Assembly: GCF_000520975.1 (NCBI RefSeq)
Contig: NZ_JACB01000050.1
Location: forward strand, 1 to 64,000
Origin: Aquimarina megaterium XH134
GTDB taxonomy: Bacteria; Bacteroidota; Bacteroidia; Flavobacteriales; Flavobacteriaceae
DNA: 64,000 bases
Direction: 5' to 3'
Part shown: piece after piece, positions 54,303 to 63,803 of the stretch
Layout of the letters: every line of letters starts with the position of its first letter
Numbering within the stretch: the first letter of the stretch is position 1
Notes under the pieces: generated by a model
Told to the model about the DNA's origin: nothing
Seen by the model: the letters and a program-made list of their open reading frames with translations, nothing else
Database searches by the model: none
Program-made: the position numbers and the translations under genes

Positions 54303-55034
54303 TTACATATTCCAGATTTCCCAAGCCTTTTCTGCTTGCAGTATTAACATTTGTAATCCGTTAGAAACAGTAGCTCCTTTTTCTTTTCCTTTGCTCATAA
54401 AAGTAGTTTCATCTGGATTATAAATCAAATCATATAAAACATGATTTTTGGTAATGTATTCATAAGGAATATCTGGGTAATTATGAATATTCGGATGGGT
54501 TCCCAGGGGGGTACAGTTTATTATTAGTTTGTATGCTTGTATAATATCTTCATCGAGATCGCTATAACTTAGTTCATTAAAATCAGGATTACGTGATACA
54601 AATGTATAGTCGATATTTAAATGATTTAATGCATAAGCAATAGCTTTTGAAGCACCTCCTGTACCAAGAATTAATGCCTTTTTTATCGTTTTGTTAAGTA
54701 AAGGCTTTAAAGATTCTGTAAAACCATAATAATCGCTATTATATCCTTTTAATTTTTGACCCTTATCAAACTTTATGACATTTATTGCCCCAATTTCTTT
54801 GGCTATTGGGTCCAGATCATCCATATATTGAATTACTTCTTCTTTATAAGGTATGGTTACATTTAAACCTTGTACATCAGGATCTTTGGTAACTTCAATA
54901 AAATCTTTAATTTGGGTAAGATCAAAGTTGTTATATTCACAATCTAGATTTTCTTTTTCAAATTTTTCAGAAAAATAACCTTTAGAGAAGGAATAACTGA
55001 TGTTTCTACCTAATAAACCGTAAATTTTTTTCAT
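54303..55034 (-). CDS. aroE: Shikimate dehydrogenase
   Basis: 243 residues from ATG 55032-55034 (MKKIYGLLGRNISYSFSKGYF, with the substrate-binding Ser-x-Ser); the frame upstream lies inside the DUF368 gene, whose TGA overlaps this ATG as ATGA, so translation is coupled. It reduces 3-dehydroshikimate with NADPH in aromatic amino acid synthesis. Motifs: GLNVTIPYKEEV (about 58-69, catalytic Lys), GAINVIKF, the dinucleotide loop ILGTGGASKAIAYAL (about 122-136), INCTPLGTHPN, and VSNGLQMLILQAEKAWEIW. It is slightly shorter than the roughly 270 of E. coli AroE, as in other Bacteroidota. Confidence 0.94.
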   Translation of the reverse strand: MKKIYGLLGRNISYSFSKGYFSEKFEKENLDCEYNNFDLTQIKDFIEVTKDPDVQGLNVTIPYKEEVIQYMDDLDPIAKEIGAINVIKFDKGQKLKGYNSDYYGFTESLKPLLNKTIKKALILGTGGASKAIAYALNHLNIDYTFVSRNPDFNELSYSDLDEDIIQAYKLIINCTPLGTHPNIHNYPDIPYEYITKNHVLYDLIYNPDETTFMSKGKEKGATVSNGLQMLILQAEKAWEIWNM

Positions 55035-56056
55035 TTTGAAGTTTTTAGCGTTTTTTGGCCATACCATTCTAACCATAAAACGATGCCAATACCTACGAGA
55101 ATATAAAAAATCCCAATATAAGTTTCGATAGTTGTAAAATCAGGAAAATAGCGATCATAATTATCGAGTATTGGATTACCCAATGCATCAATTTGTGTGT
55201 TTCCTAGAGTATCAACTTTATAAATTTTATTCTTCCAGGGCCAAACGACACCTAGAGAACCAGTTATGAATCCAATGATCGCTGCAAAAGTTGCATTTTT
55301 ATAGTGTTTTAAAACATATCCTAAAAAATGGGATAAGGTAACTAAACCAGTTAATGAACCAAGACTAAATACAATAAGTACTTTTAGTAATCTAATTCTG
55401 TGAGTATCTTCTATAAATGAAAGGTCCCAGCGTATTAGATCGGCTATTGTATCATATAATGCATTTACAGAATCAACCAGTAAAAGAACGTAATTACCTA
55501 GTAAAATAAGAATAAAAGAACCAGATAATCCAGGTAATGTCATACCTGATACACCAATAATACCACAGATAAATACAAACCAAAGATTGTCATTTTCTTT
55601 TGCAGGAGCCAATAAACTAATACTAACCCCAACAACGATACCTATAATAATAAGACAAATGTTTCTTCTATTCCAATCGTTAAAATCTTTTACTATATAA
55701 TAAATAGAGCCCATGATCATCCCAAAAAATGCTGCCCATACATATAGTTCATAATGAATAATAAGGTAATCCAGAATTTTAGAAACACTAAAATAGCTAA
55801 TTAACATTCCTAAGATTAAAAGGCCAAGAAATCGTCCATTTATATATCGCCAGAAGCTTTTAAACCTAAAATTGATAAAAAGCTTAAATGCTTTAAAATT
55901 TATTTTCTGAAGAGAATAGATAAATTCTTCATAAAACCCGGCAACAAATGCAACTACACCGCCAGAAACACCAGGGACTTTATTTGCTGCACCCATTGCA
56001 AGACCTTTAATAACAAGGAAAAGTCTATCAGTAAAGGTTCGGGTACTTTGTTGCAT
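55031..56056 (-). CDS. DUF368 membrane protein (second of a tandem pair)
   Basis: 341 residues with about eight membrane spans. The N-terminal GLAMGAANKVPGVSGGVVAF (about 14-33) and the internal GVSGMTLPGLSGSFILILLG are the repeated DUF368 signature (PGVSGG ... LPGxSGxF). DUF368 proteins were recently reported as polyprenyl-phosphate (undecaprenyl-phosphate) translocases that return the lipid carrier across the inner membrane. It overlaps aroE by 4 nt and follows the first DUF368 gene by 3 bp. In this copy the first motif has AANKVPG rather than AADVVPG. Confidence 0.9.
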   Translation of the reverse strand: MQQSTRTFTDRLFLVIKGLAMGAANKVPGVSGGVVAFVAGFYEEFIYSLQKINFKAFKLFINFRFKSFWRYINGRFLGLLILGMLISYFSVSKILDYLIIHYELYVWAAFFGMIMGSIYYIVKDFNDWNRRNICLIIIGIVVGVSISLLAPAKENDNLWFVFICGIIGVSGMTLPGLSGSFILILLGNYVLLLVDSVNALYDTIADLIRWDLSFIEDTHRIRLLKVLIVFSLGSLTGLVTLSHFLGYVLKHYKNATFAAIIGFITGSLGVVWPWKNKIYKVDTLGNTQIDALGNPILDNYDRYFPDFTTIETYIGIFYILVGIGIVLWLEWYGQKTLKTSK

Positions 56057-56059
56057 TGG

Positions 56060-57025
56060 TTAGTCTGGTTTTTTTACAGAAAGGCGTTCTAAGATAAGGA
56101 TTAATAGAAAACCTATAACTACAAAAAGTAAAACCCAAATCATTTTAACATCACCTTCAAATTGACTTGGTAGAATGCTCTTTTCTATGAAAGGAACTTC
56201 GGTTCCTTCAGAGTTTGTTCTCCAGGATTCTACTTTTTTCCAGGGCCATAACTTATTTAGTGAGCCTATCATAAAGCCGGTAAGTATAGCTAAAGTCATA
56301 TTTTTATGATGTTTAAACATCCAATTAAGTGCTTTAGAAAACAATTTCAACCCTATAGCGGCACCAATAGCCATGATTAATATTTTATAAATAGCCTGCC
56401 ACAAAATATCAAAATCCATTTGTACAATTCCATTACGTAATTGGTTCAGAATATCAATAGCTGTTTGGTAAACCCCAAGAATAAGTAGTATGAAAGCTCC
56501 TGATACTCCTGGTAATATCATGGCAATGATTGCAATGAATCCACAAAACATAAGATACCAGTTACTATCTGGTGAAGCCAGAGGTTCTGCTATAGTGATA
56601 AAATAAGAAAGTACTGCTGCCAGAATAATGCCAATGATTACTTTTGGTTTCCAGGCAGTGATTTGTTTTCCAATATAAACGATACTGGCAAGAACTAATC
56701 CAAAGAAAAATCCCCAAAGTAATAGAGGTTCATTATGAAGCAACCACTTTATAAGTTTTGCAAGAGAAAGAATACTGGTTACAATACCTAAAAAAAGGGC
56801 CGTTAAGAAAGATAGATTATATTTTTTCCAGGAAGTTTTAAATCCTTCTTTTCTCCAAACCGAGAAAAAACCAAGATCTAGTCCATTAATAGTTTCAATT
56901 AATTCTTCATATATGCCAGATATAAATGCAATAGTTCCTCCAGAAACTCCAGGAACTACATCTGCCGCTCCCATTGCTAATCCTTTTGCAGAGATGATAA
57001 GGTAATCCTTAAGATTTCTTTGCAT
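56060..57025 (-). CDS. DUF368 membrane protein (first of a tandem pair)
   Basis: 321 residues with about eight membrane spans and both DUF368 signatures: GLAMGAADVVPGVSGGTIAF (about 15-34) and IAMILPGVSGAFILLILGVY (about 170-189). It is clearly paralogous to the next gene: both keep the FKHHKNMTLAILTG/LKHYKNATFAAIIG region and GSLNKLWPWK/GSLGVVWPWK. A role in undecaprenyl-phosphate recycling is inferred from family knowledge. Its promoter is probably the TACATTTG box at 57056-57063, heading the operon DUF368-DUF368-aroE. Confidence 0.92.
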   Translation of the reverse strand: MQRNLKDYLIISAKGLAMGAADVVPGVSGGTIAFISGIYEELIETINGLDLGFFSVWRKEGFKTSWKKYNLSFLTALFLGIVTSILSLAKLIKWLLHNEPLLLWGFFFGLVLASIVYIGKQITAWKPKVIIGIILAAVLSYFITIAEPLASPDSNWYLMFCGFIAIIAMILPGVSGAFILLILGVYQTAIDILNQLRNGIVQMDFDILWQAIYKILIMAIGAAIGLKLFSKALNWMFKHHKNMTLAILTGFMIGSLNKLWPWKKVESWRTNSEGTEVPFIEKSILPSQFEGDVKMIWVLLFVVIGFLLILILERLSVKKPD

Positions 57026-57055
57026 TCTTATTGTTTTTGGTGTTTTAAGTTAAAA

Positions 57056-57063
57056 CAAATGTA
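57056..57063 (-). promoter_or_regulatory. Promoter -7 box TACATTTG for the DUF368-DUF368-aroE operon
   Basis: Minus-strand TACATTTG fits TAnnTTTG, and a TTG (57083-57085 read on the minus strand) lies 19 nt upstream, close to the known -33/-7 spacing. It is 30 nt before the ATG at 57025. Confidence 0.6.
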
Positions 57064-57112
57064 TGGATTTTTGCAATGTAATCAATTAGAAAAAAAACAG
57101 TCTTTTTTAGAA

Positions 57113-58504
57113 TTATTGGTATTCAGAAATAATGTTTCTAACAAGAGTTAGATTAAAAATCTTTTCAAAAAGTTCTTCCAAAACGATATGATATTCATAG
57201 TCAAGATCTAAGGCTTTTCTTATATGATACTCCCCTTTTTGATAATCTTGTAGTTCATAGTATAAACCAGCAAGTCTATATTGAATTTCTGCATTATCGG
57301 GATAAAATTCTATAGCTTGGTGTAAATTTTGTATTGCAGCATTTGATTCTCCTATAAACCTAAGGATGTCCGAACGATTTAACCAGGTTTCTAGTTCATA
57401 ATTCCCTAATTCGATAGCTTTTCTATATCCTCGTTCTGCCTCTTCAAAAAATGCAAGTCTATTGTTTATTTTTGCGTAACGTTTCCAGTATAAAACATTT
57501 TCGCCATCGATGTTTATAGCTTTGTTTGTATAGTATAGTGCTTTTTGATAATCACGTTTACGCATGTAGAAATCAGTGATAGCTATCCATCCTTTATCTA
57601 ATAATGGATCTTCATGCACAGTTTTGGAATAGTGTTGAATAGCAAGGTCATCTACACCTAGTTTTTCATAACACTTTCCTATTCTTAGTAAAGCAAAAGA
57701 AGTAGGGTCATCTAGTTCTAATGTTATTCTATAGTTTTCTATAGCTTCATTATGCCTTTTTAGTTTTTCTAATACTTTCCCTTTTTCTAAATAGGCACCA
57801 ATAAAATATTCGTCACTTATAATTGCAAAATCATAAGCTGCTAGTGCTTTTTCATATTCTTCGAGATCAAAATATTGTTTACCAACCTGGTGCCAGGCGA
57901 CTTCACAATATGGATTTTTATTTAGAAACATGTTTAGATATTCGATAGCTTCTTCATGTTGTTCAAGAAAATCAAAACAGTATATCACATTATATAAAGC
58001 AGAGTAATCCTGATCATCTGCTTCGAGACATTTCATGAAATTGATTTTTGCATTTTCAAAATCATCCATAAAAAGATACTCCATTCCTATAAGGGAATAC
58101 ACATCGGCAGCATCATTTGTGTAGCTAAGTGCCATCATTAATAACTCTATGGCTTTTATATGATCGTTTTGTTTAGAAAGAATATTAGCTTTTTGAATGT
58201 AGATTTCTTCATTTTCTGGTTCTATAGCATGTAGCTGAGCCAAAAGATTGTCTGCTTTATCTAAGCGATTTTCAAAAACGAGAACTTCGACTTGCAATAA
58301 TTTAAGATTAACAGACGATGGATGTTGAGAAAGTCCCAAAGAAATTGCCTTTTTTGCCTTAGCAATTTTTCCATTTTCTAAATAGTGATGAATAATAGAT
58401 TCAAATTCATCTGAATCAAAAAATTTAACATCATTAGATCTCAGCATAGACTCGTATCGAGTAATCGAGAAATTATTTTCTTCTTCTTCGTGGTTAAATC
58501 TCAT
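57113..58504 (-). CDS. Tetratricopeptide repeat protein
   Basis: 463 residues of consecutive TPR units, roughly twelve, from about residue 35 to 450; examples are AIELLMMALSYTNDAADVYS, KALAAYDFAIISDEYFIGAY, EAIENYRITLELDDPTSFAL and KALYYTNKAINIDGENVLYW. No signal peptide, membrane span or catalytic domain, so a cytoplasmic scaffolding or protein-interaction role is likely. The N-terminal 30 residues are charged (RFNHEEEENNFSITRYESML). The gene has an independent 5' region of 332 bp. Confidence 0.9.
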   Translation of the reverse strand: MRFNHEEEENNFSITRYESMLRSNDVKFFDSDEFESIIHHYLENGKIAKAKKAISLGLSQHPSSVNLKLLQVEVLVFENRLDKADNLLAQLHAIEPENEEIYIQKANILSKQNDHIKAIELLMMALSYTNDAADVYSLIGMEYLFMDDFENAKINFMKCLEADDQDYSALYNVIYCFDFLEQHEEAIEYLNMFLNKNPYCEVAWHQVGKQYFDLEEYEKALAAYDFAIISDEYFIGAYLEKGKVLEKLKRHNEAIENYRITLELDDPTSFALLRIGKCYEKLGVDDLAIQHYSKTVHEDPLLDKGWIAITDFYMRKRDYQKALYYTNKAINIDGENVLYWKRYAKINNRLAFFEEAERGYRKAIELGNYELETWLNRSDILRFIGESNAAIQNLHQAIEFYPDNAEIQYRLAGLYYELQDYQKGEYHIRKALDLDYEYHIVLEELFEKIFNLTLVRNIISEYQ

Positions 58505-58836
58505 ACACGTTGATTAAAGATGCTCAATAAATCATAAAATTGATGTAAATACTTTTTTTGTTTTCCCCAACAAATAAAAGTATCTAATAAATCCATTACT
58601 TAATTTATTTTCGCATTATTGATTTCCTCAGTATTAAAATTACAAATGAAATTGAATAATAATACTTCAAAAACCAATTGTTTTTAACAAACTAATTAAC
58701 AAAATACGTACCATTATATAGATAATGATATAGAGTTTTTCTTTTATAGAAGCCGAAATGTATTAATGAATTTGTGAAAATAATGGATGGTCTACTAAAG
58801 ATACGGTTTTTTTAATAAAACTTCAATGATTACCGC
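58505..58836 (-). other. 332-bp gap, nothing recognised
   Basis: AT-rich sequence between the aminotransferase stop (58837) and the TPR gene start (58504), both on the minus strand. I see no convincing hairpin, open frame, repeat or RNA gene; presumably it holds the TPR gene's promoter. Confidence 0.45.
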
Positions 58837-60027
58837 TTAAATTTTGTTGTCTAATATTTGATCTAAAGCAGTAAGGATAATTTGACATCCTTCTCTGATT
58901 TCACTTTCGGATATAGTAAGTGGTGGCGTAATACGTACTGCAAGAGGCTCAAAAAGTAACCAAAATAAGATTAATCCATGGTCTTGACATTTTAATATAA
59001 CTTGATTTGTTATTTCTGCAGAAGGAGTTATAAAAGCTAACATAAGACCCAGTCCTCTAATTTCTTTAATTAATGGATGAACTAATAGTGACCTGAATAG
59101 TTTTTCTTTTTCTAATGTAGCTGCCATTACGTCACTCTCTGTAATTTCCTGTAATGTTGCCAAAGCGGCAGCTGCAATGACAGGGTTTCCTCCAAATGTT
59201 GTGATATGGCCTAATTTGGGGTTGTCCTGTAATTGATCCATCATTGTTGTCGAAGCGGTAAAAGCCCCAATCGGAAGTCCGCCACCCATTCCTTTACCCA
59301 TTACTACAATATCAGGAACGATACCATAATGTTGAAAGCCAAATAATGTACCAGTTCTTCCGAATCCAGGTTGTATCTCATCTAGAATTAACAGTGCTCC
59401 AACTTCTTGACACTTCTTTTTTACTTTTTTTAGATACTCGTATTTAGGTTCGATAAATCCCGCTCCTCCTTGTATGGTTTCTAAGATAACTGCTGCGGTT
59501 TTGTGTGTGATTTGTTGTATCTCTTTTTCATCATTAAATGTAATAAAAGAGGTATCAGGAATTAATGGCCTAAATGCTTGTTTGCGTTCTTCATATCCCA
59601 TTACACTCATAGATCCCATAGTGTTGCCATGATATGCTAGTTTTGCCGCAATAATCTGACTTCGACCTGTAACTCTTCGGGCTAATTTTAAAGCCCCTTC
59701 AATAGCCTCGGTTCCTGAGTTGGTTAAGTAGGTTTTTTCTAATGGATGGGGTAGGTGAGAAGCCAATAATTTGGTGAGTTCTACAGCAGGTTGTTGTATG
59801 TATTCACCATACACCATGACGTGTAGATATTTGTCTAATTGATTCTTTACTGCACGTATAACCCTAGGGTGCTTATGTCCTAAACTACAGGCTGATACTC
59901 CAGCAACAAAATCCAAATACTTTTTGTTGTTAGTGTCATAAATATAGCTACCAGTAGCATACGAAACTTCTATAGCTAAGGGATGTGGAGTAGTTTGCGC
60001 TTGATATTTGAAAAAATCCTGTTTCAA
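58837..60027 (-). CDS. Class III (acetylornithine-type) aminotransferase
   Basis: 396 residues. PLP enzyme of the class III fold: YLDFVAGVSACSLGHKHPRV (about 38-57), TNSGTEAIEGALKLAR (about 104-119), LILDEIQPGFGRTG (about 213-226, with the cofactor Asp), VMGKGMGGGLPIGAF (about 240-254, with the PLP lysine) and HITTFGGNPVIAAAALATL. Substrate specificity (acetylornithine, 4-aminobutyrate, LysW-type or other) cannot be read from sequence. It lies 64 bp after the OstA-like gene on the same strand, a neighbour pair without obvious metabolic link. Confidence 0.88.
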   Translation of the reverse strand: MKQDFFKYQAQTTPHPLAIEVSYATGSYIYDTNNKKYLDFVAGVSACSLGHKHPRVIRAVKNQLDKYLHVMVYGEYIQQPAVELTKLLASHLPHPLEKTYLTNSGTEAIEGALKLARRVTGRSQIIAAKLAYHGNTMGSMSVMGYEERKQAFRPLIPDTSFITFNDEKEIQQITHKTAAVILETIQGGAGFIEPKYEYLKKVKKKCQEVGALLILDEIQPGFGRTGTLFGFQHYGIVPDIVVMGKGMGGGLPIGAFTASTTMMDQLQDNPKLGHITTFGGNPVIAAAALATLQEITESDVMAATLEKEKLFRSLLVHPLIKEIRGLGLMLAFITPSAEITNQVILKCQDHGLILFWLLFEPLAVRITPPLTISESEIREGCQIILTALDQILDNKI

Positions 60028-60091
60028 GATTGTTTTTTTACTAGATTATCGGGTTTGAATGCGTTATCCGATATTTTTACACAAAAAGATA

Positions 60092-61888
60092 TTAATGTTC
60101 GATATTGGTACTATCTTTTTGGCTTTTTTTCTTTTCGGTATTAAGATCTTCTTTTACTTTCTTTTTAAAAGGAATAGAATCTAGTTGTTCGTTGGTTTCT
60201 TTGAGCTCAGCATCTTTAAGTTCTTGCTCTAATAATCGAGAACCTTCTGACTTATTATCCTCTAAACGTTTAACTGTTTCTTCATCAAAGAAATCTGCTT
60301 CATCTTTTGGTAATGGGATTCCTGTTATTTTGGTAAGCTCTGGAGGCGATTCTCCTCTAAATAGGTCAGCCTTGCTATTAATGCGTTCATCACCACGCCA
60401 ATTAAAACCAGAGAGCTCACGAGCATTTTCTGGTAGATCAATTTCACGATATAAAGTACCGTCAATATTCTGATAATAATAGACATCTTCAATCTCTCGA
60501 TTATTTAATAATAATCTGATTGAGCTAGAGAGTACTTTATTAATACCAATAAGTTTTAACTCCCCTTCGCTTTCTCTCTGATAAAATATAGTTTCTGTGT
60601 TTTTGTCAATATCTACCTGGTAGAGTTCATTTTCTTTAAATAAACCATAAAGTATTTGGCCTTTTACTTGATTGAATCCGGCTTTAAGGGTGTCTTCTTG
60701 TGCTAAAAAAGCATTTTGGTATACGATAAGTGAATCTAACTTTTCTGTCTTTGTATTCGAGATAATTTTTATAGTATCACCTGTCATTTGATTTCTTTGC
60801 GACCAAATAATCGGTCGGCCAATCATTTTAGTATATCCTGTAGTCTGATCTACATTAATAGAATCACTTTTACCACTCATATTACTCTTATAAATTCTCA
60901 CATCATAAAAACCATTCATTATTCTTCGTTCGGGTTTACCAGTGACCATAAGTGTATCACTGTGAATAAAAATCGAATCTTTTTCCTGCAAAGTAGCTGC
61001 AAGTGCTCTCTTTGTGATGAAAACAGAATCTTTTTCTTTAAAAACCTCTGCATAATGACCAGTAATTACAGAATTATTTGCAGTATCTAATACTCTAATA
61101 TTATTAGTAGCCGAAGCAAATTGACTAGCACTATTGTAAAAAATACTATCTCCAAAAACAGTGCGTTTATCATAGTCGATTTTTGCATTTTTGATAGCAT
61201 ATCCAGTCTTAACTTTAGTGTCATAGAACCCTCGTTCACAATATAATGTACTTTCTTTACCTTTAACTGTTGAGGGGCCATATAGATATGCATGACCATT
61301 TTCTGTATAATAATCCAATCGATCAGAATCGACCGTATTTTCTGGATTTACAATTTTTACTGCGGTATTAAATGAATATTGTTTTCTATCCATAAAGTAC
61401 CGTCCAATTTGACTGGTTAATGTATTCGAAGAATCTCTAACTGTTCCTCCACTACGATAATAGGCCTGTTGCCTAAGTCGATCAAAGAATAAAGTATCGG
61501 TACGTAATGTATTCGAAGGAGTTTCCATAAATACATCATCACTTGCATATGCAAATTTAGTATTACCATTATACTCAGCATATTTACTAGTCATAGTAAT
61601 GGTATCTCCTTGCTTCATTTTTACATTCCCTAAGGCCTTAACAAACTTATCTTCACCATAGTGAATAGCTTGATCACACCATATCTCAATTCCTTCATGT
61701 TGCATATATACCTGTTTGTCTACTTTGGCCAGGATAGTTGCCCCAGGAAACCGATTTTGATCTTTTATGGTACGATCAGATTGAACTTTGATTTGTTTTC
61801 CTTCTTGTGCAAATGATGCTACCGAAAATATAAAAGCAAATAGTATATAGAAGAATTTGTTTTTCAAGTGTTTCAAATTTGTATGCAA
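60092..61888 (-). CDS. OstA/LptA-like LPS transport protein
   Basis: 598 residues. A signal peptide (FFYILFAFIFSVASFAQ) precedes an OstA/LptA-type beta-jellyroll region: FPGATILAKVDKQVYMQHEG, IEIWCDQAIHYGEDKFVKAL, GNVKMKQGDTITMTSKYAEY, DDVFMETPSNTLRTDTLFFD. Many further short strands with the N-x-x-x-D-S pattern continue to about 470. The C-terminal 80 residues are charged and helical. LptA/OstA domains bridge the periplasm for LPS transport; this long version is the Bacteroidota form. It fits the LPS genes elsewhere in the window. Confidence 0.88.
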   Translation of the reverse strand: MHTNLKHLKNKFFYILFAFIFSVASFAQEGKQIKVQSDRTIKDQNRFPGATILAKVDKQVYMQHEGIEIWCDQAIHYGEDKFVKALGNVKMKQGDTITMTSKYAEYNGNTKFAYASDDVFMETPSNTLRTDTLFFDRLRQQAYYRSGGTVRDSSNTLTSQIGRYFMDRKQYSFNTAVKIVNPENTVDSDRLDYYTENGHAYLYGPSTVKGKESTLYCERGFYDTKVKTGYAIKNAKIDYDKRTVFGDSIFYNSASQFASATNNIRVLDTANNSVITGHYAEVFKEKDSVFITKRALAATLQEKDSIFIHSDTLMVTGKPERRIMNGFYDVRIYKSNMSGKSDSINVDQTTGYTKMIGRPIIWSQRNQMTGDTIKIISNTKTEKLDSLIVYQNAFLAQEDTLKAGFNQVKGQILYGLFKENELYQVDIDKNTETIFYQRESEGELKLIGINKVLSSSIRLLLNNREIEDVYYYQNIDGTLYREIDLPENARELSGFNWRGDERINSKADLFRGESPPELTKITGIPLPKDEADFFDEETVKRLEDNKSEGSRLLEQELKDAELKETNEQLDSIPFKKKVKEDLNTEKKKSQKDSTNIEH

Positions 61889-62353
61889 AATAACGAAAAT
61901 TGTATCTAATGATTGTGGCTATAGCAGTAAAATAAAAAGTAAGTTGTGTTCATTTAATAACTTTATGTCTAATCTTATGTTGCATTTTAACATGTTTTAT
62001 CTCTGTAATAACTTAAAAGCAAGTAATTTCTACAATTAGTAGAGGGGTTTAGTTTTATAAAAAAAGGATAATGTGTAAGTTTTGTACGATCAAAGGACTA
62101 ATACAGATAAAAAGAAGCGAATAAGAGAAATTTTCGAATTTTTTAACACTAGATCTACTTAAGCATCAGTAAATTGCGATAGGAAACAACAAAGGAAACG
62201 ATCAATGCTATGGGGATAGCATCATCTTAACTTTTATTCTTTATCAAAAGCAAATTTGTTTATTCTGATCCATTATTAAGAATAGATATAGAGCTACTTT
62301 TTTTAAAAAAAAGAACAGTTGAGGTCGTTATACTATTAACAAAAAGATAATAG
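61889..62353. other. 465-bp gap between divergent genes with a small hairpin
   Basis: It holds the 5' regions of the OstA-like gene (-) and the gene at 62354 (+). ATGCTAT (62205-62211), GGGG and ATAGCAT (62216-62222) form a perfect 7-bp stem, flanked by GAT/ATC. It is followed by T-rich sequence. No open frame or known RNA is recognised; the partner T9SS gene (PorP/SprF-like) often found beside PorE-like genes is absent here. Confidence 0.4.
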
Positions 62354-63715
62354 ATGGTTTTGAAAAAAAACTTAGGGGCTCTATTTTTTTTGTTTTTTTG
62401 GGGTGCTGTGTTTTCTCAGGAAAAGCAGTTGGAAAAAGCAAATGAAGCTTTTGAAAAGTATGCCTATATCGAGGCAAGGGAAATGTACTTAAAAGCTATA
62501 AAAAAAGGAGGTAAATCAATAGAGTTATATGAAAGATTAGGGGATTCATATTACTTTAATGGTGAGTTAGAAAAAGCAGCACAATGGTATCGAGTGTTGT
62601 CTTCTTTGTATCCAGAAAAGATGAAATCAGAATACCGAACCAGGTATACACAATGCTTTAAAAGTACTGAAGAATATAAAAATGAAGATGATATAGCGCA
62701 TTGGTTATATGCAAGTAATGATAAAGGAATTGAACAGATACATGATTCATTAGATAATACTTTATCGGAAAAAGATAAGCCAAAGGAATTTATAATTGAT
62801 ACCTTAAATATCAATTCTAAATATTCTGATTATGCTCCTAGTTTTTATAATGGGGAATTAGTATTCGCATCCTCGAGAAATACCAATAACTTTTCTAAAG
62901 TATTACACGAGTGGAATGATCAACCTTTCTTGGATTTGTATACAACTACACATGTTTCTGAACAGAAAAGTATTGAAAAATTAAAAGGGACTATTAATTC
63001 GAAGTTTCATGAATCCTCTGCAACTTTTAGTAAGGATAGAAAAACAGTCTATTTTACTAGAAATAATTATTCTAAAAGAAAATCTAAAACAAATACAGAA
63101 GGCGTTGTTTTATTAAAAATATATAGAGCACGTTATAATAACGGAAAATGGGGAGAAGTAGAAGAGTTGCCTTTTAATAGTGATGAGTACTCAATAGCGC
63201 ACCCTGCATTATCTTCAGATGGCAAATACTTATATTTTGCAAGTGACATGCCAGGAACCCAGGGGAAATCAGATTTGTATGTGGTGAAAATAAATGAAGA
63301 TGAAAGTTTTGGAACGCCTAGAAATCTGGGAGATTTAATTAATACTTCGGGCCGTGAAACTTTCCCTTATATTAGTGATAAAGGAAAGTTGTTTTTTGCC
63401 AGTGATGGTCATAAGGGGCTAGGAGGGTTAGATATTTTTATGGCTATTTTAAATAAAGAAGGAGTAGTAGAAGTTTATAATTTAGGAAAACCTATTAACA
63501 GCTCTAAAGATGATTTTACTTTTATTATTAATGAAGAAAGCAAAACTGGGTATTTTGCAAGTAATCGTAAAGGAGGAAAAGGTGATGATGATATCTACGG
63601 TTTCAAGCAGATAAAATCATTTCCTGATGGCTATTATCGTAAGCAGAAAATTATGCGAAAATTAGAAAGAGTAATAGAGCTAAAACCTAATAAGGAAGGG
63701 ACTACTTCATTATGA
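62354..63715 (+). CDS. PorE-like TPR and beta-propeller protein lacking the OmpA domain
   Basis: 453 residues. A signal peptide (LGALFFLFFWGAVFSQ) is followed by TPR-like helices (LEKANEAFEKYAYIEAREMY, SIELYERLGDSYYFNGELEK; about 25-85), then a PD40/WD40-type beta-propeller (about 145-420): YAPSFYNGELVFASSRN, SSATFSKDRKTVYFTRNNY, AHPALSSDGKYLYFASDMPG, FPYISDKGKLFFASDGHKG, GYFASNRKGGKGDDDIYGF. This is the N-terminal part of PorE/OmpA-family proteins of the type IX secretion and gliding apparatus, which normally continue into a CRD and OmpA peptidoglycan-binding domain. Here the gene ends about 30 residues after the propeller with a basic tail, and no frame continuation is visible. Confidence 0.85.
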   Translation: MVLKKNLGALFFLFFWGAVFSQEKQLEKANEAFEKYAYIEAREMYLKAIKKGGKSIELYERLGDSYYFNGELEKAAQWYRVLSSLYPEKMKSEYRTRYTQCFKSTEEYKNEDDIAHWLYASNDKGIEQIHDSLDNTLSEKDKPKEFIIDTLNINSKYSDYAPSFYNGELVFASSRNTNNFSKVLHEWNDQPFLDLYTTTHVSEQKSIEKLKGTINSKFHESSATFSKDRKTVYFTRNNYSKRKSKTNTEGVVLLKIYRARYNNGKWGEVEELPFNSDEYSIAHPALSSDGKYLYFASDMPGTQGKSDLYVVKINEDESFGTPRNLGDLINTSGRETFPYISDKGKLFFASDGHKGLGGLDIFMAILNKEGVVEVYNLGKPINSSKDDFTFIINEESKTGYFASNRKGGKGDDDIYGFKQIKSFPDGYYRKQKIMRKLERVIELKPNKEGTTSL

Positions 63716-63803
63716 TATTATGAATTGATAGAAAATATATTTTAGATTTATTTTCTGATAAATGTTTTTGCTTTTATATATTTATGGTAAAACAAATAAC
63801 TAT

